DNA from: Tranzscheliella williamsii
Lineage: Eukaryota; Basidiomycota; Ustilaginomycetes; Ustilaginales; Ustilaginaceae
Length of the DNA: 64,000 nt
Direction of reading: 5' to 3'
Assembly (NCBI GenBank): GCA_023212725.1
Contig: JALBYF010000036.1
Location: 124,001 to 188,000, forward strand
Within the stretch, counting starts at the first letter, position 1. Every line of letters begins with the position of its first letter. The notes beneath the pieces were generated by a model. It had not been told where the DNA came from and made no database searches. It saw only the letters and a program-made list of their open reading frames with translations. Shown here piece by piece: positions 37,489 through 46,556 of this stretch. Both the position numbers and the translations under genes were made by a program.

Positions 37489-39087
37489 TTAGCGGGGTGG
37501 CAGGTCACGTCGGTCCGAGGCCGGCGTGGGGTGTTGCGAGGGGCGTGTCGTGGGCAGCACTCTGGAAGCGGCAGCCGAGGCCGACGCTGCGAACGGCGCG
37601 CGTGTTGGGGGCGGCATGGCAGTGGTGGGCATACCAGTAGCAGCGGTAGGCATCGCCGTCCCGCGGCCCAGCACGCGTGCGGTGGGAACGCCCATGCTGC
37701 CCATGTTGCCGCTGGTCCCGCCGAGCGCGAGATTGGTCGCCCTGCGGGTGTCAGAGGCACCGCTGCCGGGCGTTGCAGTGGCCAAGCCGGTAAACACCTG
37801 CGGACTACCGGACGGCTGATCGTCCCAGACCCAGCCGAGGCCACCAAAGGGGAAGTGCTGCACTACCACCTTTTTGTTGAGACACTCGGCCTGGTACATC
37901 TTGAGCATGCCCGAGTAGACCTTGATCCAGTTGGGGACTGAAGTCGAGATGTCGTGCAGCAGCGGGCTATGTTCGTGAAAAGGGCCCCGCTTCAGCACCT
38001 GGATCCGGAGCAGAGATGAGAGGTAAAGGTTGGGCAGAGCTAGCTCGCTTCCCTCGCTTTCTTTCGAAGGCACGAGCAGGGTTGCCGGTATCCTGACAGG
38101 GGTAGAAACTAGAGCTGCTGGGTCGCGTGGGCCAAGCTGTTGCAGGACGGTCTGGTCGGCAGATGCGGAGACGATCGGCATCGGTCTGAGGCTGGACTGC
38201 TGCCGGAGCTGTGCGGCACCAATGACATAGGGGAGGAACTGGAAGTCGTCCAGTCCCCACACGCCGTGCGAGCCAGCTGGCTCCAGTCCGTACCGGTCTT
38301 GGATGCGCCAGACCAGCGTTAGGTAGAGCGGAAAGATCTCGAGACCGATTTGCTCCTCCACCTCTGTTGGCAAGGTCTGGTTATCACCATCTAGGACGCT
38401 CTCGGGATGCCCCCCTGCAGCACTTTGGAAGAAGGAAAGGCGGTAGAGCAGGCAAAGCCAGGCAAAGAAGGCGAATTCATGCCCGCTGCCATAATCGATC
38501 CTCACAAAGCTTCCGAACGAGTCCAGAAGGTAGGTCCTAAGCTCTGGAATGACGGGGTATAATGGCTCAGGAAGCAGGTCTCTGTGCAGTTGATCAACGC
38601 GTTCTTCCAGACGCGCGCCCCAGTCACGGAAAGCGAGGTTGCCAAAGCGCTGCGGCTTGCTCTGCGGCTCAATCTGATTGGTCCACGAGTCCAGCTCGTA
38701 TAGCAGACCGACTAACCTCAGCATGGGACTCAGAACGTCATCGGCGGCGACGGCCGCATCTTTGCGCGGCGGGGGTGGGAGTCGAGTCGGCTTTCCTACG
38801 CAGGCTTCGCATATGCGCTGCAAAAAGAGAATATAGATTGAGTAAGCTTCCGATCGAATCCACTTGGCGGTCTCCTGTTCGGAATGGATCTTTTTGGTGG
38901 GCGTGGATATCTTGGCGAGCGTCTCTTTGTTCAGCTCGATCCTCGGTAACGTAGGCAGGGATTGCTGTCCCAATATTGCTGCCGTGGCGGTATTGCTCGG
39001 TAGCATCTGCATTGGCTGGGCTGTCTCTCGGGCGGACTGACCTCGGCGAGCCTCAGCAGAGCCCAGCGCCGGAGGGACGGGTGGCAT
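37489..39087 (-). CDS. RRD2: Serine/threonine-protein phosphatase 2A activator (PTPA)
   Basis: 532 residues. Peptidyl-prolyl isomerase-type activator that loads and activates the PP2A catalytic subunit. Seen are KWIRSEAYSIYILFLQRICE, DELDSW-type helices (LLYELDSWTNQI), PELRTYLLDSFGSFVRIDYG, SGHEFAFFAWLCLLYRL, HGVWGLDDFQFLPYVIGAAQ and QHFPFGGLGWVW near the end of the domain. Together these cover the whole PTPA fold. The C-terminal ~110 residues after the fold are Gly/Ala/Thr/Pro-rich, as in many basidiomycete members. Whether it corresponds to yeast Rrd1 or Rrd2 cannot be told from these motifs; the symbol is tentative. Single exon with a convergent 3' neighbour. Confidence 0.92.
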   Translation of the reverse strand: MPPVPPALGSAEARRGQSARETAQPMQMLPSNTATAAILGQQSLPTLPRIELNKETLAKISTPTKKIHSEQETAKWIRSEAYSIYILFLQRICEACVGKPTRLPPPPRKDAAVAADDVLSPMLRLVGLLYELDSWTNQIEPQSKPQRFGNLAFRDWGARLEERVDQLHRDLLPEPLYPVIPELRTYLLDSFGSFVRIDYGSGHEFAFFAWLCLLYRLSFFQSAAGGHPESVLDGDNQTLPTEVEEQIGLEIFPLYLTLVWRIQDRYGLEPAGSHGVWGLDDFQFLPYVIGAAQLRQQSSLRPMPIVSASADQTVLQQLGPRDPAALVSTPVRIPATLLVPSKESEGSELALPNLYLSSLLRIQVLKRGPFHEHSPLLHDISTSVPNWIKVYSGMLKMYQAECLNKKVVVQHFPFGGLGWVWDDQPSGSPQVFTGLATATPGSGASDTRRATNLALGGTSGNMGSMGVPTARVLGRGTAMPTAATGMPTTAMPPPTRAPFAASASAAASRVLPTTRPSQHPTPASDRRDLPPR

Positions 39088-39510
39088 GGCAGCACCTCAC
39101 TTCTGCACCTGCGCAGTTCGCCTTGCGCTGTGTATAGCAGATCGGAAAGCCAGTCTACGATCCAAAAATGGTTCTCACTGGCAGTACAGCCGTATGTAGC
39201 CAGCCGCGGACCACTCACACTGTGACTGTGTGTTTGTGTGGCTGTGTGACTGAGTGGCTGTGTGACTGAGTGGCTGTGTGACTGTGTGATGTGGTGATGG
39301 TGGTTGGGGTGGCTAAAAAAGCCGTGGTCTGTGTGGAGGTGTCAGATATCGGAACTGCCCGCGGAATCACAAATTGTGATGTGATGGTAGCGTTTCGCTG
39401 AAGCCGCTGCTGATCTCTAGGCAGACTATGTGAGGTATACGTCCGATTCCCAACAGTGTTCGCCGTGATTGGCGTCATGTCGACTCAGCATTGGCTGTGA
39501 TCTTGTCGAA
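39088..39510. promoter_or_regulatory. Divergent promoter region with a 16-bp tandem repeat
   Basis: A 423-bp gap between divergent starts, with a TG-rich tandem repeat in the middle (separate entry). No gene is seen. The plus-strand frame extends to 39469 through a TTG only. Confidence 0.5.
39240..39287 (+). repeat. Tandem repeat, three copies of GGCTGTGTGACTGAGT
   Basis: Two perfect copies followed by a third ending in GTGT instead of GAGT, flanked by looser TG/GTG-rich sequence from 39219 to about 39310. Confidence 0.85.
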
Positions 39511-41394
39511 ATGGAGCAACCGCGCTGGACGAGTTCCAGAGTGGCTCAGCTGCGCACGCAACCATCTCCTGCCGCTACATGCTCTTCAGCTTCCAGCTCG
39601 AACAGCAACACGGCCGCCGCCAGCACTGTTACCCCTTGGCACAAGCAGAGCGAAGCGGCAAAGGGCTCTGGGACAAGCCGCTGGGCCTCTGTAGCCGCAT
39701 CCTCGACCACCGCCAACCAGAGCGCCACGGCCTCCGTCTCTGCGCCGTCTGTAAGCGCGTCAGCATGGCGCTCGTCCTCTTCCGGTCCTTCGTCGCGCAG
39801 TGTCGCAGCCGGGTCATCGAGCTCGCGCTGGGCTGCAGCTCCGACGCAAGCTTCGCCGGGTGCCTTCGACGCTTCTGTGGCGAGTGGGCGGACGCCGCCG
39901 GTCAGCAGAGCGGCTCCGTCGAGGTCGCCGGCTACTAGTCCTGCTGCCGGGCTTAGAATCCGCGATGCCGCCAAGCCGTTGGGCGGCAAGAGGCTCGACC
40001 GCATGGCGCTGCTAGCTTCCCCTTCGCGCGGCCTCGACTCGTCGGCGGATCTGTCAGACGAGCTTGTCGCGCAGGGGAGCATGGACCTCACCTCGCACGA
40101 CGTGCAGCATGAATTCCGCCATTACATCTCTGAGCAGCTGCTCACCAAGGTGCTGCCGCTCTTGTCGCACCCCTCCGCGACCCTGCTCCCGTGCCTGGAC
40201 GTGTCGCAGTACGTCCCAGCGCCTCTGCCGCACGCCAGCAACGCGAGGCCGATGGCCGGTCCATCGAGCAGCACATCGGCCGCGCCAAGCCCGGTCGAGG
40301 AACTGCAGCAGATCCTGCTCCAGACACGCAAGCTCAGGGAAGCGGTGGTCGCGTCGCGCCGTGTGGACGCCTTTGCCGTCGACGTATACGAGCTTTCGGT
40401 GTGCGTAGCCATGCTGTGCATGGATGCGCCGCAGCTGTCGGCGTGTTTGCCGCGGTTGGTCAACGAGCTGTATCCGCAGGTCGTCTGTGCGCACTCTGCA
40501 GTCGACCGCGACTGCCACCGCGACATGCAGCCTGTGCTCGAGCGGCTCGGCCCTACGGCTGCACGCCGTAAAGAGGCCACCTTGCCCGTGCCCGAGCAGG
40601 AGCGGCGTGGACGAGCAGCGAGCCTTGTGCTGCTCCAGATCCTGTGTCTGGCGGGCAAGGCTACGCGCCTGGGCCAGCACGCCGCCGCGCCCTCTAGCGC
40701 GCCGGCTGCTTTCACCGAGACGACCGCAAGCGCGCTGAGAGAGTACCGCGCCTCGCGAGACCGGCTGCTGGAGCAGTACGGGCCGTCGCTCCAGCCGCAC
40801 GTCGACTTCTGCGACCACGTATACGCGGCGATCATGCGGGCCGACACTTTCCTTTTCTCCCGGCTCCTGGCTGCGGGCGCCGTCTACAGCATCGATCTCT
40901 GGCAGTGGCTGCTCCTGCTCCAGGCGGTCCCCACGCTGCGCGCCCGGGCGTGGGTCGTCGCGCGCAAGGCCTACATGTACCTGCCCATCTCCCACGCCCT
41001 GGCGCTCAAGCTCCAGCCCGGCGCTGTCACCCCAACGGCGCAACTGCGCTCCACTTCCGGCTACCTCGTCCGCCTGCTCCTCCTCGGCACCGATGCGCTT
41101 CCTGCCGCGGACGGCGACGCCGCCGGGGGGATGGGCTCCCCCACGACCGCTCGGGACAGCAGCTCAAGGGGCGCCGAGGAGGAGACGCCCGACACGTGGG
41201 ATGCGGGACCGGAGCCGACGGCCGACGTTCAAAGCCTGGCCGAGCAGCTGGCTGCCTCGACGCTCGACCCCACAGCAGGGCCGGTCGAGGAAGCGCGGCT
41301 GCACGCCTTCCTGACCGCCGAGTTTGGAGGCGCGGCACCGGCGGCGGCCAGGATCATCAGCATCAAAGAGGGTCTGGCGATCAAGATCCGGTAG
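39511..41394 (+). CDS. Uncharacterised helical protein, weakly SAC3/GANP-PCI-like
   Basis: 627 residues from the first in-frame ATG. Residues 1-165 are Ser/Ala/Thr-rich and disordered. From ~190 the protein is helical: a HDVQHEFRHYISEQLLTKVL block, LQQILLQTRKLREAVVASR, VDVYELSVCVAMLCMDAPQL, then HVDFCDHVYAAIMRADTFLFSRLL, RARAWVVARKAYMYLPISHA, and a last helix with RIISIKEGLAIKIR. The order of an interaction-type helix block, an AYMYLPI-type motif and a winged-helix-like end recalls the SAC3/GANP or PCI domain of mRNA-export and proteasome-lid factors. Similarity is by pattern only and no key catalytic residue exists to test. I do not assign a function. A TTG-started extension of 14 codons upstream is ignored. 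The gene is convergent with the Dot5-like gene. Confidence 0.55.
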   Translation: MEQPRWTSSRVAQLRTQPSPAATCSSASSSNSNTAAASTVTPWHKQSEAAKGSGTSRWASVAASSTTANQSATASVSAPSVSASAWRSSSSGPSSRSVAAGSSSSRWAAAPTQASPGAFDASVASGRTPPVSRAAPSRSPATSPAAGLRIRDAAKPLGGKRLDRMALLASPSRGLDSSADLSDELVAQGSMDLTSHDVQHEFRHYISEQLLTKVLPLLSHPSATLLPCLDVSQYVPAPLPHASNARPMAGPSSSTSAAPSPVEELQQILLQTRKLREAVVASRRVDAFAVDVYELSVCVAMLCMDAPQLSACLPRLVNELYPQVVCAHSAVDRDCHRDMQPVLERLGPTAARRKEATLPVPEQERRGRAASLVLLQILCLAGKATRLGQHAAAPSSAPAAFTETTASALREYRASRDRLLEQYGPSLQPHVDFCDHVYAAIMRADTFLFSRLLAAGAVYSIDLWQWLLLLQAVPTLRARAWVVARKAYMYLPISHALALKLQPGAVTPTAQLRSTSGYLVRLLLLGTDALPAADGDAAGGMGSPTTARDSSSRGAEEETPDTWDAGPEPTADVQSLAEQLAASTLDPTAGPVEEARLHAFLTAEFGGAAPAAARIISIKEGLAIKIR

Positions 41395-41518
41395 CAGCAC
41401 TCTCTCACGTCACGGGCGCTCACGCAATGGCATAGAATATGGTAGTATCGCGGCGCGAACGCAGGCGGGGGCATCGAGCTTGACGTAGTAGCGAGCTGGA
41501 CGCAGAAGCGAGGCTGCG

Positions 41519-42241
41519 CTAGGCCTGTGAGTTGACGAAATCGAGTGCGTCTTTGGAGCTCTGTGAGCGGGGAAAGAAGGGCGGGTGGGACGTCAGCGTG
41601 TGCGCGCATGCAGCGCGTTGGGGAGATGCCTACCTGGGGCGGCTTGACGCTGATGGCGACGAGGGCGAGTCTTCCGTGTTTGTCGATGACGAAGTGGCTG
41701 CGGCGAGTTTTGTCAGCCGAGCCGGTGAGGAGCTTGATGAGGCTGCGGGAGGGGTCGGAGAGGAGGGTGTAGGGGAGGGCGAGTTTGGCGTGCCAGGCGG
41801 CAAGGGCGGGGGGTGGGTCGTTGGAGAGGCCGTAGATGGTGTAGCCTGTGGCTTGCCAGTGGTGGGCGGCGTCGCGGTAGAGTTTGGCCTGGGTGGTGCA
41901 GCCCGACGTGTTGGCACGGGGGTAGCTGGCGACACAGGCGTTAGCGGGTCTCGATGCAGGCGCGGTCGTCCGACTTACGTGAAGATTACCGCACAGCGCA
42001 GCATGGCGACGTCGACAGCCGTCCCGTCGTGCGCCGTCAGCGTCAGCGCCGGCAGCGTATCCCCCACCCGCAACACCCCAGCCTCCGCGCTGACCACCTT
42101 CGCCTTCTTCACACCCCCTCCTCCCCCGACAGCCTTCCGCTTCACAACCCCCACCGCCCCCACCCCCGCCACTCCCCCTCCCGCCGAACCGCCTCCCTTG
42201 GTCGCATTGCGCGCGCTGCGCCGAGGTCCGTCACTGTCCAT
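41519..42241 (-). CDS. DOT5: Dot5-like nuclear thiol peroxidase (BCP/AhpC-TSA family)
   Basis: Three exons: 42241-41979, 41925-41634 and 41560-41519, with introns of 53 and 73 bp (GTAAGT...CCAG, GTAGGC...ACAG). Phases join to give 198 residues. The Gly-rich N-terminus contains basic clusters (VKRKAV, VKKAKVV) that could be a nuclear localisation signal. A peroxiredoxin core follows: VLRVGDTLPALTL, then FTYPRANTSGCTTQAKLYRD, in which the peroxidatic Cys97 occurs as Gly-Cys-Thr. The second Cys found five residues later in bacterial BCP is Lys here, as expected for the Dot5 branch. LPYTLLSDPSRSLIKLLTG and RRSHFVIDKHGRLALVAISV complete the fold. It reduces peroxides with thioredoxin as the likely partner. 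A one-codon shift at either junction is unlikely because the frames join cleanly. Confidence 0.88.
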
Positions 42242-42599
42242 CGCGCTTCAGCCCGGTCAGGATACACTAGCACAGAAGGCAAGCCGCATACGCCACAATA
42301 CCCCAACAGCATCCGACCCGGCGCTCGACGGCAAGCTCGGCAGGCCTGCCACTACGGCGAAAAACACAATAATCACGTATCCCAGCGGCTCAAACACTCG
42401 CACGAGACAGGGCAGACGAGACGCTAGGATCTGATAAGGGGACCGGAGGCACATACCGGGTGAGGGAACGTTTTCCGGGTCAAAGATGCCGAGGCAGATG
42501 CTGCTCATGCTGGTACGATAGAATACAGAATATGGGCGAGGACGGCCAGAAATGGGAAAGCGCGATCCGGGGCCTTTGATCACATGTCAAGACGATGTG
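42242..42599. other. Intergenic between the ankyrin protein 3' end and DOT5
   Basis: A 358-bp gap between two minus-strand genes, presumably the promoter of the peroxidase and the terminator of the ankyrin gene. No gene is seen. Confidence 0.5.
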
Positions 42600-45500
42600 T
42601 CAGGACGACGAGCCTTTCATGTTGCTCAGCAGATTACGGACAAGGCCTCGTTTGCCGCTTGAGGTGTTGTTGTTGTTGTTGTTGGCATGCGGATTCAGGT
42701 GGTGGTGTGGAGACGCAGGTTCATCGGTCGACCATCGGCTTCGTTCGTCTCCGCTACGGCGCGAAACGGCGTTGTAAGGGTGCGTAGACGAAGAGGTGGC
42801 GCTACGGATCATATTCAAGCTAGGCCGTCGAAATCCGTCCCAACGGCCTGGTGCTGCACTCTGCTCGTCGCTGAGGCTGGACTGCGAACCGGCATGTCCT
42901 GTCATCGCTAAGCTGGGTGATAACAGACCATTCAGGCTGCTTTTGCTGGACGTGTGCGATGACAGAGCGCCAGCATTCATGGAATCTTTGCGAGGAGGCA
43001 GAGGTGAGGGAACGAGACCAGCGCTACCGCCGATTGTCGTCGCTGGAGACCGTTCCTGTCTCGCCAAGGTATAAGAAGAGAGCTCAGTAGGCATCGACGG
43101 ACTGTGGCGATGGATACTTCGGGGGGACGGCAAGATTCCATCGGAGCCCTCAGCGCCGTGGCTGGTAAGCACAGGCGTCTTAGGGTCGTCTTCCCCTTCC
43201 GCTACGACCGTTTCTACGGCTGCCGACCCGGTCCTTATGTGATCCTTAGCTGGCAATGGAGGGGCCCTCTGCTCGCGCAGCGTTTCCTCGCTAGGCCGCC
43301 GATGGCTGTGTGTGGGGCTAGGAGCTTGTTTTGTGGCTTCTAATGTCGGCTCATCGAATTCGGCCAAGGGCTCGCTGTGACCCGTCCTTGATATTTGATC
43401 TTGTGTGAGAAAAGGTGCGTCCAGGCCCTGGGTGGCCGATTCAGGCGACTCGGCCGTTTTCATATCGTTGGCGGGAAGAGATGGGCGCGGCGCATCCAGA
43501 AAGAGGTTCCTCAGGCTCGCTTGCTTCTTTGGAATGATGGTTTTCGTGATGCTCTTGGACCTTTCCACACCAGCTGTAGGTGCCCCAAATTGGCCCGGTC
43601 GTTGCAAGTCCTGCATTTCGGTTCCTTCGCTACTGTGCGGCCTCCGGGAGAGGCGTCGATTGTAGGATTGAGCAGCGGTAGCCGGATAGTTGGACGTACG
43701 GATTTCGCTGTTAATTTGGCTGTCTGACTCTAAAGACCCTCGCACTTGCGATTTGGAGGGTGACAGATCTTCGCTGACACTCGGCAGCTTGGCTCTTAGC
43801 GCAGCGTTGCTACCTCTGGCACTTAGACTTGGAGAGGGGCCCGTTCTAGCCTCGCCGGCGCGCTTTCGCTCCAGAGAGAGCGCCTCGCCATAGGCCGCGA
43901 GCTGTGCAGCCAGCGATGTGCTGGTGCCGTTCGCGTTATCTGCGAAGAAAGATACGTCCTGGTTGAGAATAGCTTGCGCTTGCTCAGCGGCGCTGAGATA
44001 AGTCGAACGGAGTGACGAAGTGGATGTCCTGCTAGCAAGGCCTTCATTGGCCGTGACATTCCGACTGGGTTGCGGAACAGCAGGTGGTCCAAGCGAGGGC
44101 TTTAGTGGAGCACCAATTTCCTCTGCGATTGAGAGGGCCTGATAGTTTGCTGCCAATTCTGGGGAATTACGAGGGCCGAATTCTGCCACCGCGGTATTCG
44201 TACCACCTCCTGATTGCGACCCTGCGCTTGCGGAAGAGAGATTGCTTCCCGACCTGTTGCGTCCCGGTCGGAAATTGTTGAAGGCCAAAGCCGGGCTTTC
44301 TCTACCTGATGTACTTGTCGAACTGGAAAACCTCCCCGTACATCCGTCGTTGCCATGAGATCTCTGTCGAAGTGCCGTCATGCTTCTCAATCCGGCTGGC
44401 AGATGATGTACGTCATGATGCTCCCCGGCATCATCTACGTGCAGCGGTGGTTCGGGCTGATCGAGGAATTCCTGTGTATCATCTGCATCGCTCGCTTTAT
44501 TGTGCAGAGAGGCCACGGCGTTATTGTGCACAACAAATGCGACTGAGCTTGGCGTGCTGGTAGAACGGCCGCGGGGAACGCCGCCATGGCCGTCATTGAG
44601 GGTATCATGGCTAGAAGCACGATCCGAATCACTGCCATAACTTGCTTGCGAGGCCGAGTCACTCCTGAAGGGCTCCACGCCCTCCTCCCCAGTCTGCACG
44701 GTGCGGCGGTCGGTCGTTCTTGTGCCGGTGGACGACGTCGCAGAGGTAGAAGAAGATGGAAGTACTCCCGAACTCTTTCCACCGATAGCAAAGGCACCTC
44801 GCAACAAATCCAAGGACGCATTGCTTCTGCCTCGGGGACGGACGTCACCCCCGGCCGGATGAAAAGCAACTTGATCATTGGAACTAGACCTTGCGCGCGT
44901 TGTAGGCTCAGTCCTATGTGTAACCGAACCTGACAGGGACGACGATGAGGATGGACTGCGAAGTCGATGCTCCAACATTGGCACTGTGGCTTCGGACCTT
45001 GAGCTAGCTAGTCGAGGCTGTGTGAAGGATGTTTGAGTCGACGGTGCGGTGGTTGGCTTGCGAAAGTCGATGTCATCGCTAGAGCTCTCGCCAGTTGTGT
45101 TACGTCGGTAATCGCGTGCAGATAATAGAGGCGGCGGCCGATGATGGTCAAAGGACTTGCCGGAGGCGCGCATTGGCTGGGTCAATGCATCGAGATTGAT
45201 ACTGCTGCTGCTGCTGCTGCCGTTTACGGCATCCGTCTGACCGAATTGATTACTGGAAACGGATGAGGTACCCGCTGGGTTGGAGGTACTCGTCGCCTTT
45301 TTCAGCATGTTTGATAAACTACGCTTGCCAGCCAGACGGTGCGGCTTTTTCCCTGGACTGAGTGAGGCACCGTCACTCAAGGCATGCGGAGTGATGCTGT
45401 TGGGAGGGCCAGCACCACCCAATGCGGCCCGGATGGAAGCGGCGGGATGAGCTGCTCTCTCCATAATGGACGGTAACGACGGGCGCCGCCGGGATTCGCG

Positions 45501-46556
45501 AGGGCTGCCATGGGTAGATGCCGCGGAAAGGTTTGGTGTAGTCGCCGGGCCGAGTGTAGACTCCGAATTAGGTTGAGGCTCAAATGAGCCTGAGCCCAAG
45601 CCTGACCCAGATTCGTCTGCCTTGACGTTCGAGGTGAAGCTGTGGGTCGAGGTGACGGTAGGCAAAGGCACGTGTGCGGATGTTATCGGGGTAGGCAGGT
45701 TGGCCGTGGTCGGTAGAGGTGGCGTCGAGGTGGACTTTGTCTGGGCTCGCATGTTCGGATTAGAGTTGGTCTTTAGAAGCGGCGTTTTCTTCGGTGTTGT
45801 GCCGGAACGGTGACCATAGGGCTTGGATCTGCCAATAAGTGTCTCGTATGATGATTGTGAACGGACAGAGCCCAAGGCGGGTGTGATAGATGGTTTTGTG
45901 ACAGGGTTAGCGTCGGATGAGAGGGAAGGGGACGGACCTGGGTTGGTGGAAGAGGTTGCCGAGCCAGCTGCAGCGTAACGGATATAGCCAGCGGGACCGA
46001 AGGCGAGATCACCGCTGACGGTATCGCGAGATTCGACCATACCTGCTAAACCGTTGGAGCCGTAGGCGGAGATCCAGGAGCGGATGAGATTGGCTGTCTC
46101 TTGGTGGCCATTACCAAGGGCCAAAGCTTCTGGAACTACACCGTCCTTGTCGGCGGCTGCTGGGCGTGCTCCCGCTTCGAGCAGGACACGCACGATCTCC
46201 AGATGGCCGTTGGCCGCGGCAAAATGAAGAGGGGCGGAGCCCTCTGCACCTGGCCCGCTGGAGCCTTTGCTTTTGAGACGCACGGCATTAACATCGGCAC
46301 CATGGTAAATGAGCATGCGGACGGCCTGCTCGCTGCCTCCTGAGCATGCGGCGTGAAGCGGAAAAATACCATTGAGATTGCTGTTGGCGGGCTGACCATT
46401 CTCCAATGCGAACTTAACCAGACCGATGTTGCCTGAAGCAGCAGCCCCGTGGAGGCCAAGATTAGGATGTGTGGTCTCACCTTGGCTGGAGGAAGCACCG
46501 TGGCCGCTATGGCCGACGGCCTTCAAGGTGGTGCGGCTCACAGCGTTCCTCAACAT
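42600..46556 (-). CDS. Ankyrin-repeat protein with a long disordered C-terminus
   Basis: 1318 residues in one exon. Residues ~30-160 contain about four ankyrin repeats: LHGAAASGNIGLVKFALENG, FPLHAACSGGSEQAVRMLIY with HGADVNA, APLHFAAANGHLEIVRVLLE with AGARPAA, and an ALALGNGHQETANLI repeat. The remaining ~1150 residues are Ser/Thr/Pro-rich with scattered charged blocks, two short helical candidates (VAFVVHNNAVASLHNKA; SIAEEIGAPLKPSL) and a tail with Asn/His runs. Small N-terminal ankyrin blocks with such tails occur in fungal regulators; the TORC2 subunit Avo2 is one candidate but without decisive motif. No enzyme domain is seen. It is divergent from the OSR1-like kinase across a 2.2 kb gap. 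Confidence 0.72.
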   Translation of the reverse strand: MLRNAVSRTTLKAVGHSGHGASSSQGETTHPNLGLHGAAASGNIGLVKFALENGQPANSNLNGIFPLHAACSGGSEQAVRMLIYHGADVNAVRLKSKGSSGPGAEGSAPLHFAAANGHLEIVRVLLEAGARPAAADKDGVVPEALALGNGHQETANLIRSWISAYGSNGLAGMVESRDTVSGDLAFGPAGYIRYAAAGSATSSTNPGPSPSLSSDANPVTKPSITPALGSVRSQSSYETLIGRSKPYGHRSGTTPKKTPLLKTNSNPNMRAQTKSTSTPPLPTTANLPTPITSAHVPLPTVTSTHSFTSNVKADESGSGLGSGSFEPQPNSESTLGPATTPNLSAASTHGSPRESRRRPSLPSIMERAAHPAASIRAALGGAGPPNSITPHALSDGASLSPGKKPHRLAGKRSLSNMLKKATSTSNPAGTSSVSSNQFGQTDAVNGSSSSSSINLDALTQPMRASGKSFDHHRPPPLLSARDYRRNTTGESSSDDIDFRKPTTAPSTQTSFTQPRLASSRSEATVPMLEHRLRSPSSSSSLSGSVTHRTEPTTRARSSSNDQVAFHPAGGDVRPRGRSNASLDLLRGAFAIGGKSSGVLPSSSTSATSSTGTRTTDRRTVQTGEEGVEPFRSDSASQASYGSDSDRASSHDTLNDGHGGVPRGRSTSTPSSVAFVVHNNAVASLHNKASDADDTQEFLDQPEPPLHVDDAGEHHDVHHLPAGLRSMTALRQRSHGNDGCTGRFSSSTSTSGRESPALAFNNFRPGRNRSGSNLSSASAGSQSGGGTNTAVAEFGPRNSPELAANYQALSIAEEIGAPLKPSLGPPAVPQPSRNVTANEGLASRTSTSSLRSTYLSAAEQAQAILNQDVSFFADNANGTSTSLAAQLAAYGEALSLERKRAGEARTGPSPSLSARGSNAALRAKLPSVSEDLSPSKSQVRGSLESDSQINSEIRTSNYPATAAQSYNRRLSRRPHSSEGTEMQDLQRPGQFGAPTAGVERSKSITKTIIPKKQASLRNLFLDAPRPSLPANDMKTAESPESATQGLDAPFLTQDQISRTGHSEPLAEFDEPTLEATKQAPSPTHSHRRPSEETLREQRAPPLPAKDHIRTGSAAVETVVAEGEDDPKTPVLTSHGAEGSDGILPSPRSIHRHSPSMPTELSSYTLARQERSPATTIGGSAGLVPSPLPPRKDSMNAGALSSHTSSKSSLNGLLSPSLAMTGHAGSQSSLSDEQSAAPGRWDGFRRPSLNMIRSATSSSTHPYNAVSRRSGDERSRWSTDEPASPHHHLNPHANNNNNNTSSGKRGLVRNLLSNMKGSSS

